Origin: Burkholderiales bacterium
GTDB taxonomy: Bacteria > Pseudomonadota > Gammaproteobacteria > Burkholderiales > Burkholderiaceae_E
Length of the DNA: 64,000 nucleotides
Direction of reading: 5' to 3'
NCBI GenBank assembly: GCA_026399875.1
Contig: JAPLQF010000028.1
Coordinates: 1-64,000, forward strand
The first letter of the stretch is position 1. Every line of letters starts with the position of its first letter. Below, in pieces: positions 38,889 through 46,884 of this stretch. Under the pieces are notes generated by a model. It was not told the origin of the DNA. It searched no databases and saw only the letters and a list, made by a program, of their open reading frames with translations. Made by a program: the position numbers and the translations under genes.

Positions 38889-39830
38889 ATGAACCGCCAA
38901 CCTCCGTCGCCACCTCACCGCACGACCCTGATGGATCACTCGGGCAACGAGCGACCGGCGCGTCAGATCCAGATCGTTCACCAGACCCGCTACCGATACG
39001 AACTGGCGGTCGCACAGTCGTGGCAACTGGCGCATCTGAGACCGCGTCATAGCAGCCTCCAGCGATTGCTCAGCCATGGCCTCGAAATCACGCCGCGCCC
39101 CGACTGGGTCGATGAGCGCACCGACTATTTCGGCAATCCGGTGACCGCGTTTGCGATTCACTCGCCGCACGAGGGCCTCGATGTGGTCGCCCGATCGCAG
39201 CTTGACGTCGCGCCGGCGCCGCCCGACTCCCCTGCGGTGATGCAGCCCTGGCGAGTTGCGGTGTTGCCGCCGGATGCCGGCACCGCCTATGAGATTGCGC
39301 AGTTTCTCGTGCCGAGTCCGCAGGTGCCGCGCTCGCGCCGCGCGAGCCTGTATGCCGCCCGCAGCTTTCGATCGGGCACACCCTTCCTCGTGGGCTTGCA
39401 GGACTTCGCCGCCCGTATCCATCGCGATTTCGCCTTCGACGCTAGCGCGACCACGGTCACCACGCCGCTGGCCGAGGTCTTCGAGCAACGCCGTGGTGTC
39501 TGTCAGGATTTCGCCCAGCTCATGATCGCCGGCTTGCGTGGTATCGGCGTGCCGGCCCGCTATGTCTCGGGCTACATCCTGACCAACCCGCCGCCCGGCA
39601 AACCGCGATTGATCGGGGCCGATGCCTCGCATGCCTGGGTGTCGGCATGGTGCGCCGGACAGGGCTGGATCGATATCGATCCGACCAATGCTCGACGCGT
39701 CGATCAGGACTTTGTGACGCTTGGCTGGGGCAGGGACTTTTCAGATGTCACGCCGCTGCGCGGCGTCATCCTGGGCGGCGGCGAGCAGGAGCTCGAAGCC
39801 CGCGTGACGGTGTTGCCGCTGGCGGTTTAG
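38889..39830 (+). CDS. Transglutaminase-like cysteine protease, stand-alone
   Basis: The 313-residue protein has a bacterial transglutaminase N-domain (HQTRYRYELAVAQSWQLAHLRPR) and core with Cys205 (RRGVCQDFAQL), His248 (ASHAWVSAWC) and Asp264 (WIDIDPTN). An intact catalytic triad predicts a cytoplasmic peptidase or amidase of transglutaminase fold. It closes the amidoligase/ATP-grasp cluster, 47 bases after the ATP-grasp gene. No signal peptide is seen. The first 20 residues are polar and may be dispensable, because a second ATG lies 42 bases downstream. Confidence 0.93.
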   Translation: MNRQPPSPPHRTTLMDHSGNERPARQIQIVHQTRYRYELAVAQSWQLAHLRPRHSSLQRLLSHGLEITPRPDWVDERTDYFGNPVTAFAIHSPHEGLDVVARSQLDVAPAPPDSPAVMQPWRVAVLPPDAGTAYEIAQFLVPSPQVPRSRRASLYAARSFRSGTPFLVGLQDFAARIHRDFAFDASATTVTTPLAEVFEQRRGVCQDFAQLMIAGLRGIGVPARYVSGYILTNPPPGKPRLIGADASHAWVSAWCAGQGWIDIDPTNARRVDQDFVTLGWGRDFSDVTPLRGVILGGGEQELEARVTVLPLAV

Positions 39831-39872
39831 CGGGCGCAGGACGCTGTCCGAACAGACCGAAACAGACGGCCG

Positions 39873-39900
39873 AAAAAAAAGCGCCGGGTTACCCCGGCGC
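39873..39900 (-). terminator. Rho-independent terminator of the porin gene
   Basis: On the minus strand GCGCCGGG - GTAA - CCCGGCGC forms an 8-bp stem followed directly by eight T residues. It lies 44 bases after the porin stop. On the plus strand the A-run precedes the stem, so it is not a classical terminator for the transglutaminase gene, though the two convergent units meet here. Confidence 0.93.
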
Positions 39901-39943
39901 TCAGCCTGACAGATGCAAGGCGGGTCATCAGACCCGCGCTGGA

Positions 39944-41200
39944 TCAGAACAGGTGACGGAAGCCCAGAGCAACGTTCTGGGGCTTCAGTCGATCCGTACC
40001 GCTGACCTGCAGGTTCGAGAAGTCCGACATACCGCCCGCAACGTACACGAAGGTACGCTTCGACAGCGGGTATTCGTAGGTCAGACCAAACGAGAAGGTC
40101 GAATTGCCGTTGACTGGCTGATTGGCAAAGATCGATTTGAAGTCGTGAGTGTCAGCAAAGTAGGCGTTGAAGATCACTTTGCCGGTACCGACCATTGCGA
40201 AGGCGCTGCCGAGGATGGTGTTGACATTAGCCTTGCTGGTACCGCCATTAAAGAACTGCTGGAGGTTGACCTGGGTGTAGCCGAGGCTGACGCCAAAGCT
40301 CGTCCATTTGTACGATGCGGTGACCGCAGCAACGCTTGAGCCGACCGTCGGAACGCCACCAACCACAGCAAGGCCGGTGGTTGCGGTCGGTTTGCTGTCG
40401 ATGTTGTGGAAGCCGCCACCGATATACAGGCCGCCAAGCTGCCAGCCGGCCGCAATACCGTAGACGTCACCGGTACCGAGGGTGTTCGTGCCGGTAGGAC
40501 CGCTGGTGCCCGCGCCAAGGTTCTCGCCGAAAGAGTAAGTCGCGTAGACAGTCAGGCCGCCAAAGCTGGGCGACCTGTAGGAAAGCGCGTTGTCAAGGCG
40601 AACCGGGCCTTGCGGGAGAAGCGTGGCAATCGACGCGCCGGTCGGTGCTGCCCAGTTGTTGTAGTAGCGATACTCGGAGAAGTCAGCAGGATACAGTGCC
40701 CAGAAAATCGGGGTGTACTGACGACCGGCGGTCACTTGACCCCAGCCCGACGAAAGACCGACGAAAGCCTGACGGTTCCACCACTTGTTGTTGGTGGTGT
40801 CGCCTCTGCCCGTCGACCCAGCACCCGCGGTGTCGCCGTCGGAAACGTCGAGACCATGCTCGAGCGTGAAGATGGCTCGCATGCCGCCGCCGAGGTCTTC
40901 CGAACCGCGAATGCCGAAACGCGAACCCATGCCGATGCCGCTGCCCATCGTGAAGCCAGACGAGCCGGCAGACTTGGTCACGGTCGCAGGCTTCGCTGCG
41001 GTCGGTTGAATGACACCGGTGGTCTGGTTGATAGCCCAGCCGGCGGGCGTTGCAGGGGCGATTGCGTAGCTGCTGTTGGTGTCGTTGTTACCCCAATTAA
41101 GCGACACGTCAAGAATGCCGTACATCGTGAGCGACGACTGGGCTTGCGCAAAACCGGGCAGCGCGGCTGCGACTGCAATTGCGAGAAGCGATTTTTTCAT
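39944..41200 (-). CDS. Gram-negative porin (betaproteobacterial general porin family)
   Basis: The protein has 418 residues and signal peptide MKKSLLAIAVAAALPGFAQA cleaved after residue 20. The mature N-terminus QSSLTMYGILDVSLNWG and GSRFGIRGSEDLGGGMRAIFTLEHG are typical of the OmpC-like porins of Burkholderiales. The chain ends in ALGFRHLF, whose terminal phenylalanine is recognised by the barrel assembly machinery. A 16-stranded trimeric pore for small solutes is expected. An AGGAG site precedes the ATG. An insertion of about 40 residues rich in Ala/Thr/Pro near residue 40-75 probably forms a surface loop. The codon use suggests high expression. Confidence 0.96.
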   Translation of the reverse strand: MKKSLLAIAVAAALPGFAQAQSSLTMYGILDVSLNWGNNDTNSSYAIAPATPAGWAINQTTGVIQPTAAKPATVTKSAGSSGFTMGSGIGMGSRFGIRGSEDLGGGMRAIFTLEHGLDVSDGDTAGAGSTGRGDTTNNKWWNRQAFVGLSSGWGQVTAGRQYTPIFWALYPADFSEYRYYNNWAAPTGASIATLLPQGPVRLDNALSYRSPSFGGLTVYATYSFGENLGAGTSGPTGTNTLGTGDVYGIAAGWQLGGLYIGGGFHNIDSKPTATTGLAVVGGVPTVGSSVAAVTASYKWTSFGVSLGYTQVNLQQFFNGGTSKANVNTILGSAFAMVGTGKVIFNAYFADTHDFKSIFANQPVNGNSTFSFGLTYEYPLSKRTFVYVAGGMSDFSNLQVSGTDRLKPQNVALGFRHLF

Positions 41201-41578
41201 TGGTCAATCTCCTAGGTGTCTAAATTCCAAAGTCGTCCGGAAAGGCCCGGAACCGCAACTCCCCGAAATCGAATTCGGCTGGAAGCTGACGGTATTCTGC
41301 TGACAAATTCAGGGCGAGCAAAGGAAAAGGCTGGGCGCGGAGGTGTCATTTCACCTCGGTTGTCGTGTATGCGCAACACTATCCGGGTCTGGCTGGCGGT
41401 TTGGCCTTCCGCTCCGGTGGGCCTGCCGTCCCGTGCTTGAAGCCGCCGGTGATGTCGACCGAGGGTCGCCGGAGCCTTCTGGCAGAGCCGGTGAGCGAGT
41501 CGTTCTGCGGCTGCCGTGTGGGAGCGTCAAGCGCTGGCCACTCGATCGGCGCATCGGGGCTCGCGTACCATTGGCGGG
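41201..41578. other. Intergenic region between divergent porin and coq7 genes
   Basis: About 378 bases without a supported gene. The 150 bases next to the porin must hold its ribosome-binding site (CCTAGGAGATTGACC on the minus strand) and promoter; TTGTCA-like and AT-rich elements are present, but I cannot place a convincing -35/-10 pair. Short open frames here look random. No repeat or RNA gene is recognised. Confidence 0.5.
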
Positions 41579-42253
41579 ATGAATCCACGTCTGCTTCAAG
41601 CACCAGTGTCACGCCGCTTGTCCCGACAAGACCGTTTGCTGGCGAGCATCGGTCGCGCGCTGAGCGCGGTCTCGGCCTCGCCCGCTGGAGGGCGCCCTCT
41701 GCCTCTGGCTGACGTCGGCGATCGCGCGCCGGTCGCGCTGAGCGAGGTCGAGCGGCGAGAGTCTGGTGCGCTCATGCGCGTCAATCATGTCGGCGAGGTC
41801 TGCGCTCAAGCCTTATATGAAGGTCAGGCGGCCACCAGCGCTGATCCGGGCCTGCAGGCGTTTTTCAAGGAGGCGGCTGCCGAAGAGGGCGATCATCTCG
41901 CCTGGACCCGTCAACGCCTGTCTGAACTCGGCGCAAGGCCCTCGCTGCTCAATCCGGTCTGGTACGGTGGTGCGCTGCTGCTCGGTGCGGTGGCCGGGCG
42001 TTTCGGTGATCGTCACTCGCTCGGTTTCATGGTCGAGACCGAGCGTCAGGTCGAGCGTCATCTCGCGGGCCACCTCGAGCGACTGCCGGTGGCCGACGTC
42101 GGGTCTCGGGCAATCGTCGAGCACATGCGGCGCGACGAGGCCGGCCATGCCGATCGCGCTCAGGCCCTGGGTGCTGCGCCCATGCCCGGGCCGGTGCGCG
42201 CGGTGATGCACTTGGCGGCGCGCATCATGACCGCCACCGCGCATCGCATCTGA
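41579..42253 (+). CDS. coq7: Coq7, 2-polyprenyl-3-methyl-6-methoxy-1,4-benzoquinone monooxygenase
   Basis: The 224-residue diiron carboxylate enzyme catalyses the last hydroxylation of ubiquinone biosynthesis at the inner membrane. Iron ligands are visible in MRVNHVGEVCAQALYEGQ, AAAEEGDHLAWTRQRL, VETERQVERHL and HMRRDEAGHADRA. The hydrophobic stretch NPVWYGGALLLGAVAGRFGD is the membrane-association helix. The ATG at 41579 is chosen because the longer frame adds 21 non-conserved residues. It identifies the host as a ubiquinone user. It is convergent with the OsmC-like gene. Confidence 0.95.
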   Translation: MNPRLLQAPVSRRLSRQDRLLASIGRALSAVSASPAGGRPLPLADVGDRAPVALSEVERRESGALMRVNHVGEVCAQALYEGQAATSADPGLQAFFKEAAAEEGDHLAWTRQRLSELGARPSLLNPVWYGGALLLGAVAGRFGDRHSLGFMVETERQVERHLAGHLERLPVADVGSRAIVEHMRRDEAGHADRAQALGAAPMPGPVRAVMHLAARIMTATAHRI

Positions 42254-42295
42254 CCGGCTTGCGCTGTTTTCGGCCTCAGTTCTCGGCCTGCGTTG

Positions 42296-42321
42296 TCGGT
42301 CTCAGTCTTCGGTCTCAGTCT
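42296..42321. repeat. Exact 13-bp tandem duplication at the end of the osmC-like gene
   Basis: TCGGTCTCAGTCT occurs twice in direct succession. The second copy contains the stop codon of the minus-strand OsmC-like gene, so copy change would only alter the extreme 3' end. A related CGGCCTCAGTTCTCGGCCT stretch lies just upstream. Confidence 0.85.
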
Positions 42322-42737
42322 TCGACGATCGTCCAGTCGATCGTGATCTCGGCGGTCTTGGCCAGCATGGCGGTCGCAGAACAATACTTGTCGTGAGACA
42401 GCTTGATGGCCCGCTCGACCACGTTCGGTTTGAGACCACGACCCCTGACGGTGAAGCGAAATCCGATCCGGGTGAAGACCTTGGGATCGGTTTCGGCGCG
42501 GTCGGCGGTCAGTGCTACTTCGCAGCCGCGCACATCCTGCCCGCTCTTGCGAAGGATCAGGACCACGTCATAGGCGGTGCAGCCGCCGGTGCCCAGCAGT
42601 ACCATCTCCATCGGGCGCGGGCCGAGGTTTCGTCCGCCGCCTTCGGGCGCGCCGTCCATGACGACCGCGTGGCCGCTACCGGTTTCGGCGACGAACGACA
42701 TGGTGTCGGGGCCGGTCCATCTGACCAGTGTTTCCAT
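42315..42737 (-). CDS. OsmC/Ohr family protein, YhfA-like
   Basis: The predicted protein has 140 residues. The OsmC fold is shown by RNLGPRPMEMVLLGTGGCTAYDVVLILRK with the first redox cysteine Cys53, and HDKYCSATAML with the second, Cys119. Family members reduce organic hydroperoxides with paired cysteines. This one is closest by pattern to the YhfA-type subgroup, whose physiological substrate is unclear. It is monocistronic, convergent with coq7 and divergent from rplM. Confidence 0.92.
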   Translation of the reverse strand: METLVRWTGPDTMSFVAETGSGHAVVMDGAPEGGGRNLGPRPMEMVLLGTGGCTAYDVVLILRKSGQDVRGCEVALTADRAETDPKVFTRIGFRFTVRGRGLKPNVVERAIKLSHDKYCSATAMLAKTAEITIDWTIVED

Positions 42738-42796
42738 CCTGTTGTCCTCTGTTAAATGATGTGAGCTGACGTTGTTTGAGCGGGTGCTCAGATTCT

Positions 42797-42826
42797 TTGA
42801 CGCAAGAAGGCTAACTTGGTTATGAT
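42797..42826 (+). promoter_or_regulatory. Sigma-70-type promoter of rplM-rpsI
   Basis: TTGACG (42797-42802) and TATGAT (42821-42826) are separated by 18 bases and lie 27 bases before the rplM start. Both hexamers match the consensus at five of six positions. Confidence 0.75.
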
Positions 42827-42853
42827 AGAGGGCTTAGCAGAACTCGTCAGACC

Positions 42854-43282
42854 ATGAAAACGTTCTCCGCAAAACCGCATGAAGTCCGCCGCGACTGGTT
42901 TGTCGTCGACGCCTCCGACAAGGTGCTCGGCCGTCTTGCTGCCGAAATCGCCGCTCGACTGCGTGGCAAGCACAAGCCCGAATTCACGCCGCACGTCGAT
43001 ACCGGCGACTTCATTGTCGTTGTTAATGCTGCACGCATCCGTGTGACCGGCTCCAAGGCAACCGACAAGAAGTACTACCGGCACTCGGGTTATCCGGGCG
43101 GCATCTCCGAAACCAATTTCGGCAAGATGCAGTCCCGTTTCCCGGGCCGCGCCCTCGAAAAGGCGGTCAAGGGCATGCTGCCCAAGGGGCCGCTTGGCTA
43201 CGCCATGATCAAGAAGCTCAAGGTGTATGCCGAAGGCACGCATCCGCACACTGCCCAGCAGCCCAAGCTGCTGGAAGTCTGA
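42854..43282 (+). CDS. rplM: 50S ribosomal protein L13
   Basis: The 142-residue protein is complete and normal in length. [66 protein letters not shown] and [24 protein letters not shown] sequence are diagnostic. It binds 23S rRNA early in large-subunit assembly. It is co-transcribed with rpsI, 73 bases downstream. Confidence 0.98.
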   Translation: MKTFSAKPHEVRRDWFVVDASDKVLGRLAAEIAARLRGKHKPEFTPHVDTGDFIVVVNAARIRVTGSKATDKKYYRHSGYPGGISETNFGKMQSRFPGRALEKAVKGMLPKGPLGYAMIKKLKVYAEGTHPHTAQQPKLLEV

Positions 43283-43355
43283 CCTCAACGCGTCTCCCAC
43301 GGCGTCTTGCGGGCATTCGTCACAACGCTCACCAGGACGCGCATCAGGACCCACT

Positions 43356-43748
43356 ATGATCGGTGAATACAATTACGGCACCGGCCGCCGCAAAACTTCG
43401 GTGGCTCGTGTTTTTATCAAGAAGGGCAAGGGCGACATCGTCGTCAACGGCAAGCCCCTCGACCAGTACTTCGCCCGCGAAACCGGCCGGATGGTGGCGC
43501 GTCAGCCGCTCGAGGTGGCCAATCTGGTCGGTGAGTTCGATATCCGCGTCAATGTGAACGGCGGCGGTGAGTCGGGTCAGGCCGGTGCAGTCCGCCACGG
43601 CATCACTCGTGCGCTGATCGATTTCGACGCCACGCTCAAGCCCGCCCTGTCCAGCGCAGGTCTGGTGACTCGCGATGCCCGTGAGGTCGAGCGCAAGAAA
43701 GTCGGTCTTCGCAAGGCACGCCGGCGCAAGCAGTTCTCCAAGCGCTGA
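43356..43748 (+). CDS. rpsI: 30S ribosomal protein S9
   Basis: The 130-residue protein, starting at ATG 43356, shows [20 protein letters not shown], the conserved [19 protein letters not shown] and the basic C-terminal tail [17 protein letters not shown], which reaches the decoding centre of the small subunit. The gene order L13-S9 is universal in bacteria. Confidence 0.98.
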   Translation: MIGEYNYGTGRRKTSVARVFIKKGKGDIVVNGKPLDQYFARETGRMVARQPLEVANLVGEFDIRVNVNGGGESGQAGAVRHGITRALIDFDATLKPALSSAGLVTRDAREVERKKVGLRKARRRKQFSKR

Positions 43749-43763
43749 TCTGCCGCTTGTCAC

Positions 43764-43801
43764 CCCCGGCGACCCTGCGCACTGCACGGGTATCGCCGGG
43801 G
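43764..43801 (+). repeat. Strong stem-loop between rpsI and erpA
   Basis: CCCCGGCGA (43764-43772) pairs with TCGCCGGGG (43793-43801), and an inner CCC/GGG pair can extend the structure across the loop. No T-run follows. It may attenuate transcription from the ribosomal operon or protect the rpsI mRNA end. A TACACT -10-like hexamer follows at once and could belong to an erpA promoter. Confidence 0.65.
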
Positions 43802-43833
43802 CGGCTACACTCTTCACGTCAGGAGGATCCACG

Positions 43834-44184
43834 ATGAATGCTGTTGCCGAAATGCCCGCTCCCCTCGTCTTTACCGACAGCGCCGCCGACAAGGTGCGCC
43901 AGTTGATCGAAGAAGAAGGCAATGCCGATCTCAAACTGCGTGTATTCGTGCAGGGCGGTGGTTGCTCGGGTTTCCAGTACGGGTTCACCTTCGATGAAGA
44001 AACCAACGAAGACGATACCGTGATGCAAAAAAATGGTGTCTCACTGCTGATCGATGCAATGAGCTACCAGTATCTGATCGGTGCAGAGATCGACTACAAA
44101 GACGGTCTTGAGGGTGCTCAGTTTGTGATCAAGAATCCCAACGCCACCTCAACCTGCGGCTGCGGGTCGTCTTTCTCGGCCTGA
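43834..44184 (+). CDS. erpA: ErpA, A-type iron-sulfur cluster insertion protein
   Basis: The 116-residue protein has the three conserved cluster-binding cysteines: Cys44 in [11 protein letters not shown] and Cys108 and Cys110 in STCGCGSSF. It carries Fe-S clusters to apoproteins, including those of respiration and isoprenoid synthesis. The start at 43834 has a perfect AGGAGG site. It stands downstream of rpsI, a common place in betaproteobacteria, and its stop abuts the convergent anmK stop. Confidence 0.97.
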   Translation: MNAVAEMPAPLVFTDSAADKVRQLIEEEGNADLKLRVFVQGGGCSGFQYGFTFDEETNEDDTVMQKNGVSLLIDAMSYQYLIGAEIDYKDGLEGAQFVIKNPNATSTCGCGSSFSA

Positions 44185-45339
44185 TCAGGCCTTGCCCGGC
44201 GATGCCGGGTAAATCGCCCCCAGTATTCTCGGCCCGCGAGCCCCGGTGACTGCCGGAAGGTTCCCGGGCCGATTCAGTATGCGCTGCCGCGCGAGCCAGG
44301 CGAAGGCCAGTGCCTCGACCGCCAGCGGGTCGATGCCGATCGCAGCGGTTGAGCCAACGTCGATTGACGTGGCGATCTGTGCAAGCCGTCGCATCAGGTA
44401 GGCGTTCAGAGCGCCGCCGCCACAGACCCTTATTTCGCTTGCGCCGAAATCTCGGCATGCCCGCTCGATCGTCAGCGCTGTCAGTTCGGCGAGCGTTGTC
44501 TGGACATCGCGCGGTGTGGGTTGGGCTGCGCTATTTGGCCGGCTGATTGCGAGTTGGTGGTCGAGCCAGGCTGGCGTAAAGAGGTCCCGTCCGGTGCTCT
44601 TTGGGGCCGGCAGTCCAAAGTAAGGCTCTGCCAGCATCGTATCGAGCAAGGCGCGGTCGATCGTGCCGCCAGCCGCCCAGTCGCCGTTCCGATCGAAAGG
44701 CTTGCCAAGATGGCGCTCGCACCAGGCGTCCATCAGCAGGTTTCCGGGGCCGGTATCGAAGCCGGTGACCGTGCCGCCACCCACCGGCAGCAGGCTGACA
44801 TTCGCAATGCCGCCGATATTCACCACTGCCCGGCGATTGTCGACCGAGCTGAAAGCCAGCGCATGGAAGGCCGGAACCAATGGCGCGCCCTGGCCGCCGG
44901 CGGCCACATCGCCACTTCGAAAGTCGACCACCGACGGGCATCCAGTCAGCTCGGCAAGACGCGCCCCGTCGATCAGCTGAATGGTATAGCCCAGTTCGGG
45001 GCGATGCCGGACGGTCTGTCCATGCGCGCCAATCGCAACGATTTGCTCGAGGCTGGCTTGTTCGTTTCCCGCCTGATCGGCCTTGAGCTTTGAAAGCAGC
45101 GCGAGGCTGACCTCAGCATAGAGGTCGGTGAGTGCAATGCTGGCGAGTGAGGCGCGTGACAGTTCGTCAGGCCCAGGCTGCTGAAGGTCGAGCAGGGATC
45201 GGCGCAGCGCATCAGGCATTGGCCGCGATGCAAAAGCCAGTGTCGTGACAGAGGCATCCGGGGAGTCAGACTCAAACTCGGCAAGCACCCCGTCGACTGC
45301 ATCGACGCTGGTGCCTGACATCAGCCCGATGAACCGCAT
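44185..45339 (-). CDS. anmK: Anhydro-N-acetylmuramic acid kinase
   Basis: The 384-residue enzyme phosphorylates 1,6-anhydro-MurNAc in peptidoglycan recycling. The N-terminal FIGLMSGTSVDAVDGVL phosphate-binding loop, IGAHGQTVRHRP, SVVDFRSGDVAAGGQGAPLVPAFH and GFDTGPGNLLMDAWCERHLG are all present, as is CGGGALNAYLMRRL near the C-terminus. It lies 15 bases after the M23 endopeptidase gene, a common pairing that links cell-wall turnover with recycling. Confidence 0.97.
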   Translation of the reverse strand: MRFIGLMSGTSVDAVDGVLAEFESDSPDASVTTLAFASRPMPDALRRSLLDLQQPGPDELSRASLASIALTDLYAEVSLALLSKLKADQAGNEQASLEQIVAIGAHGQTVRHRPELGYTIQLIDGARLAELTGCPSVVDFRSGDVAAGGQGAPLVPAFHALAFSSVDNRRAVVNIGGIANVSLLPVGGGTVTGFDTGPGNLLMDAWCERHLGKPFDRNGDWAAGGTIDRALLDTMLAEPYFGLPAPKSTGRDLFTPAWLDHQLAISRPNSAAQPTPRDVQTTLAELTALTIERACRDFGASEIRVCGGGALNAYLMRRLAQIATSIDVGSTAAIGIDPLAVEALAFAWLARQRILNRPGNLPAVTGARGPRILGAIYPASPGKA

Positions 45340-45354
45340 CGGGAAAATCGACCG

Positions 45355-46653
45355 CTATTCGAAGCGTGCGACGAGCTGGGACTCGAGCAGACCGAACCGA
45401 TTGCGAAACTGCGCGGCGACCTCGGTAAACCTGGCTTTCTCATCGCCCTGGAGCAGACGAACCGGTGACTGCTCGATGGCGGCCATCGGATCGACATGTT
45501 CACCGTCGATATGGAACTCGAAGTGCAGATGAGGGCCGGTCGACCAGCCGGTCATGCCGACAGTGCCGATCACATCGCCCTGAAGCACGCGACTGCCTTG
45601 CTCAAGCCCTTGGGCGAAATCGTTGAGGTGCGCGTAGAGCGTCTGATAGCGTGCGTTGTGCTGGACGATGATGACGTTGCCGTACCCGTTCTGGCGTCCG
45701 ATGAACTTGATCGTGCCGTCGGCGGTCGTGCGAACCTTGGTGCCGATCGGGGCATGCATGTCGACGCCCTTGTGGGCACGCCAGTCACGGAAGATGGGGT
45801 GCAGCCGTGCCTCGGTGTAATTGGAGCTGACCCGAGTGAACTCGAGCGGCGAAGCCAGGAAGGTTCGCGACAGGCTGCGGCCATCGAAAGAGTAGTAGTC
45901 GCCGTTGCCATTGCCGCGATCGAACCAGACCGCTTCGAGTTTGCGCTGACCGCCGCGGAACTGAACCGCGAGGATGCGCTCGACGGTTGCCGGCTCGAGG
46001 CTGCCTGCTTCACGGACGGTCTGGTAGACCACCCGCAGCCGGTCGCCACGTCGTACGTCTTTGCGAAGGTCGACTTCTGTACCAAAAATGTCGCCCATCC
46101 GGGTGACCAGCGAATCGGGGATGTCAGCGGCTTCAAGTGCCTCGGCCAGCGTCCGGCGAACTTCGGCGCTGCGGATCTCGACCGAGCGCTCGAGCTGCAG
46201 GGGCTCTTCGACAGCTTCGAGCCTGCCGTCTGAGCGGCGGATGACCAGGCGCTTGGCCTGGTCGAGGGTGCCCTCGGACCCCAGCCGGTAGTTCAGGGAC
46301 TCGACCGAGCGGTCGGCTGACAGCGTTGCCGACACCGTCCGGCCGGGGCGCAGCTCGAGGAGGCCTCGCGCCGTGCGATCGCGACGCACAAACCCGGCGA
46401 TCTCGTCGTCATTGACGCCCATGCGTGACAGCAGTGATGAGAGTGTCTCGCCCCGACGGATTTTTTCGTGCTGCACGAACGAGGTGTCGGAGTTGGCAGC
46501 GTTGACCGTGTTGATCAGAAGCGGCTCGCTCATCAGCCTTTGCTCTGGCACGGCGGAATCGGCCAGCGGCGCAACACCGAACGCAGTCACGGCAGCGAAC
46601 GTGCAGATGCCGCCGATGGCAAGAAGGACTGTTTTGACGTTGAACTGTGACAT
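45355..46653 (-). CDS. M23 family peptidoglycan DD-metalloendopeptidase
   Basis: The 432-residue protein starts at ATG 46653 with an N-terminal membrane anchor or uncleaved signal (VLLAIGGICTFAAVTAFGVAPL). A LysM/OapA-like region with IRRGETLSSLLSRMGV follows, then a C-terminal LytM domain with the zinc ligands in HKGVDMHAPIG and the HLHFEFH motif. It cleaves peptide cross-links in the periplasm and resembles the MepM/NlpD-like endopeptidases next to tyrS and anmK in many betaproteobacteria. All catalytic residues are intact. Confidence 0.95.
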   Translation of the reverse strand: MSQFNVKTVLLAIGGICTFAAVTAFGVAPLADSAVPEQRLMSEPLLINTVNAANSDTSFVQHEKIRRGETLSSLLSRMGVNDDEIAGFVRRDRTARGLLELRPGRTVSATLSADRSVESLNYRLGSEGTLDQAKRLVIRRSDGRLEAVEEPLQLERSVEIRSAEVRRTLAEALEAADIPDSLVTRMGDIFGTEVDLRKDVRRGDRLRVVYQTVREAGSLEPATVERILAVQFRGGQRKLEAVWFDRGNGNGDYYSFDGRSLSRTFLASPLEFTRVSSNYTEARLHPIFRDWRAHKGVDMHAPIGTKVRTTADGTIKFIGRQNGYGNVIIVQHNARYQTLYAHLNDFAQGLEQGSRVLQGDVIGTVGMTGWSTGPHLHFEFHIDGEHVDPMAAIEQSPVRLLQGDEKARFTEVAAQFRNRFGLLESQLVARFE

Positions 46654-46884
46654 CGGTGAGGAGAGGTTGTGATCCTGATTAAAACTGCCGGAAAACATCG
46701 GCAAAAACAGCACTCGGAAGGCTGGTAATGCCTTAGGCTAAAATCAACGGCTTGTCGTTTGAATCGCCCAGGCAGTTGCTGCAGCGATCCGGACCGAAGC
46801 GCACCATCTGTGACCAGAGCTTCGCCCTCAGGCGCGATGGTAACAGAGAACTGTCCCGCTCGACCTTCCTGCCCAGTATCGCTC

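Noticed and set aside
44195..44209. Hairpin CCCGGC-GAT-GCCGGG as terminator of erpA
   Set aside because: It lies within the anmK coding end, is short and has no T-run, so it can be explained by coding sequence.
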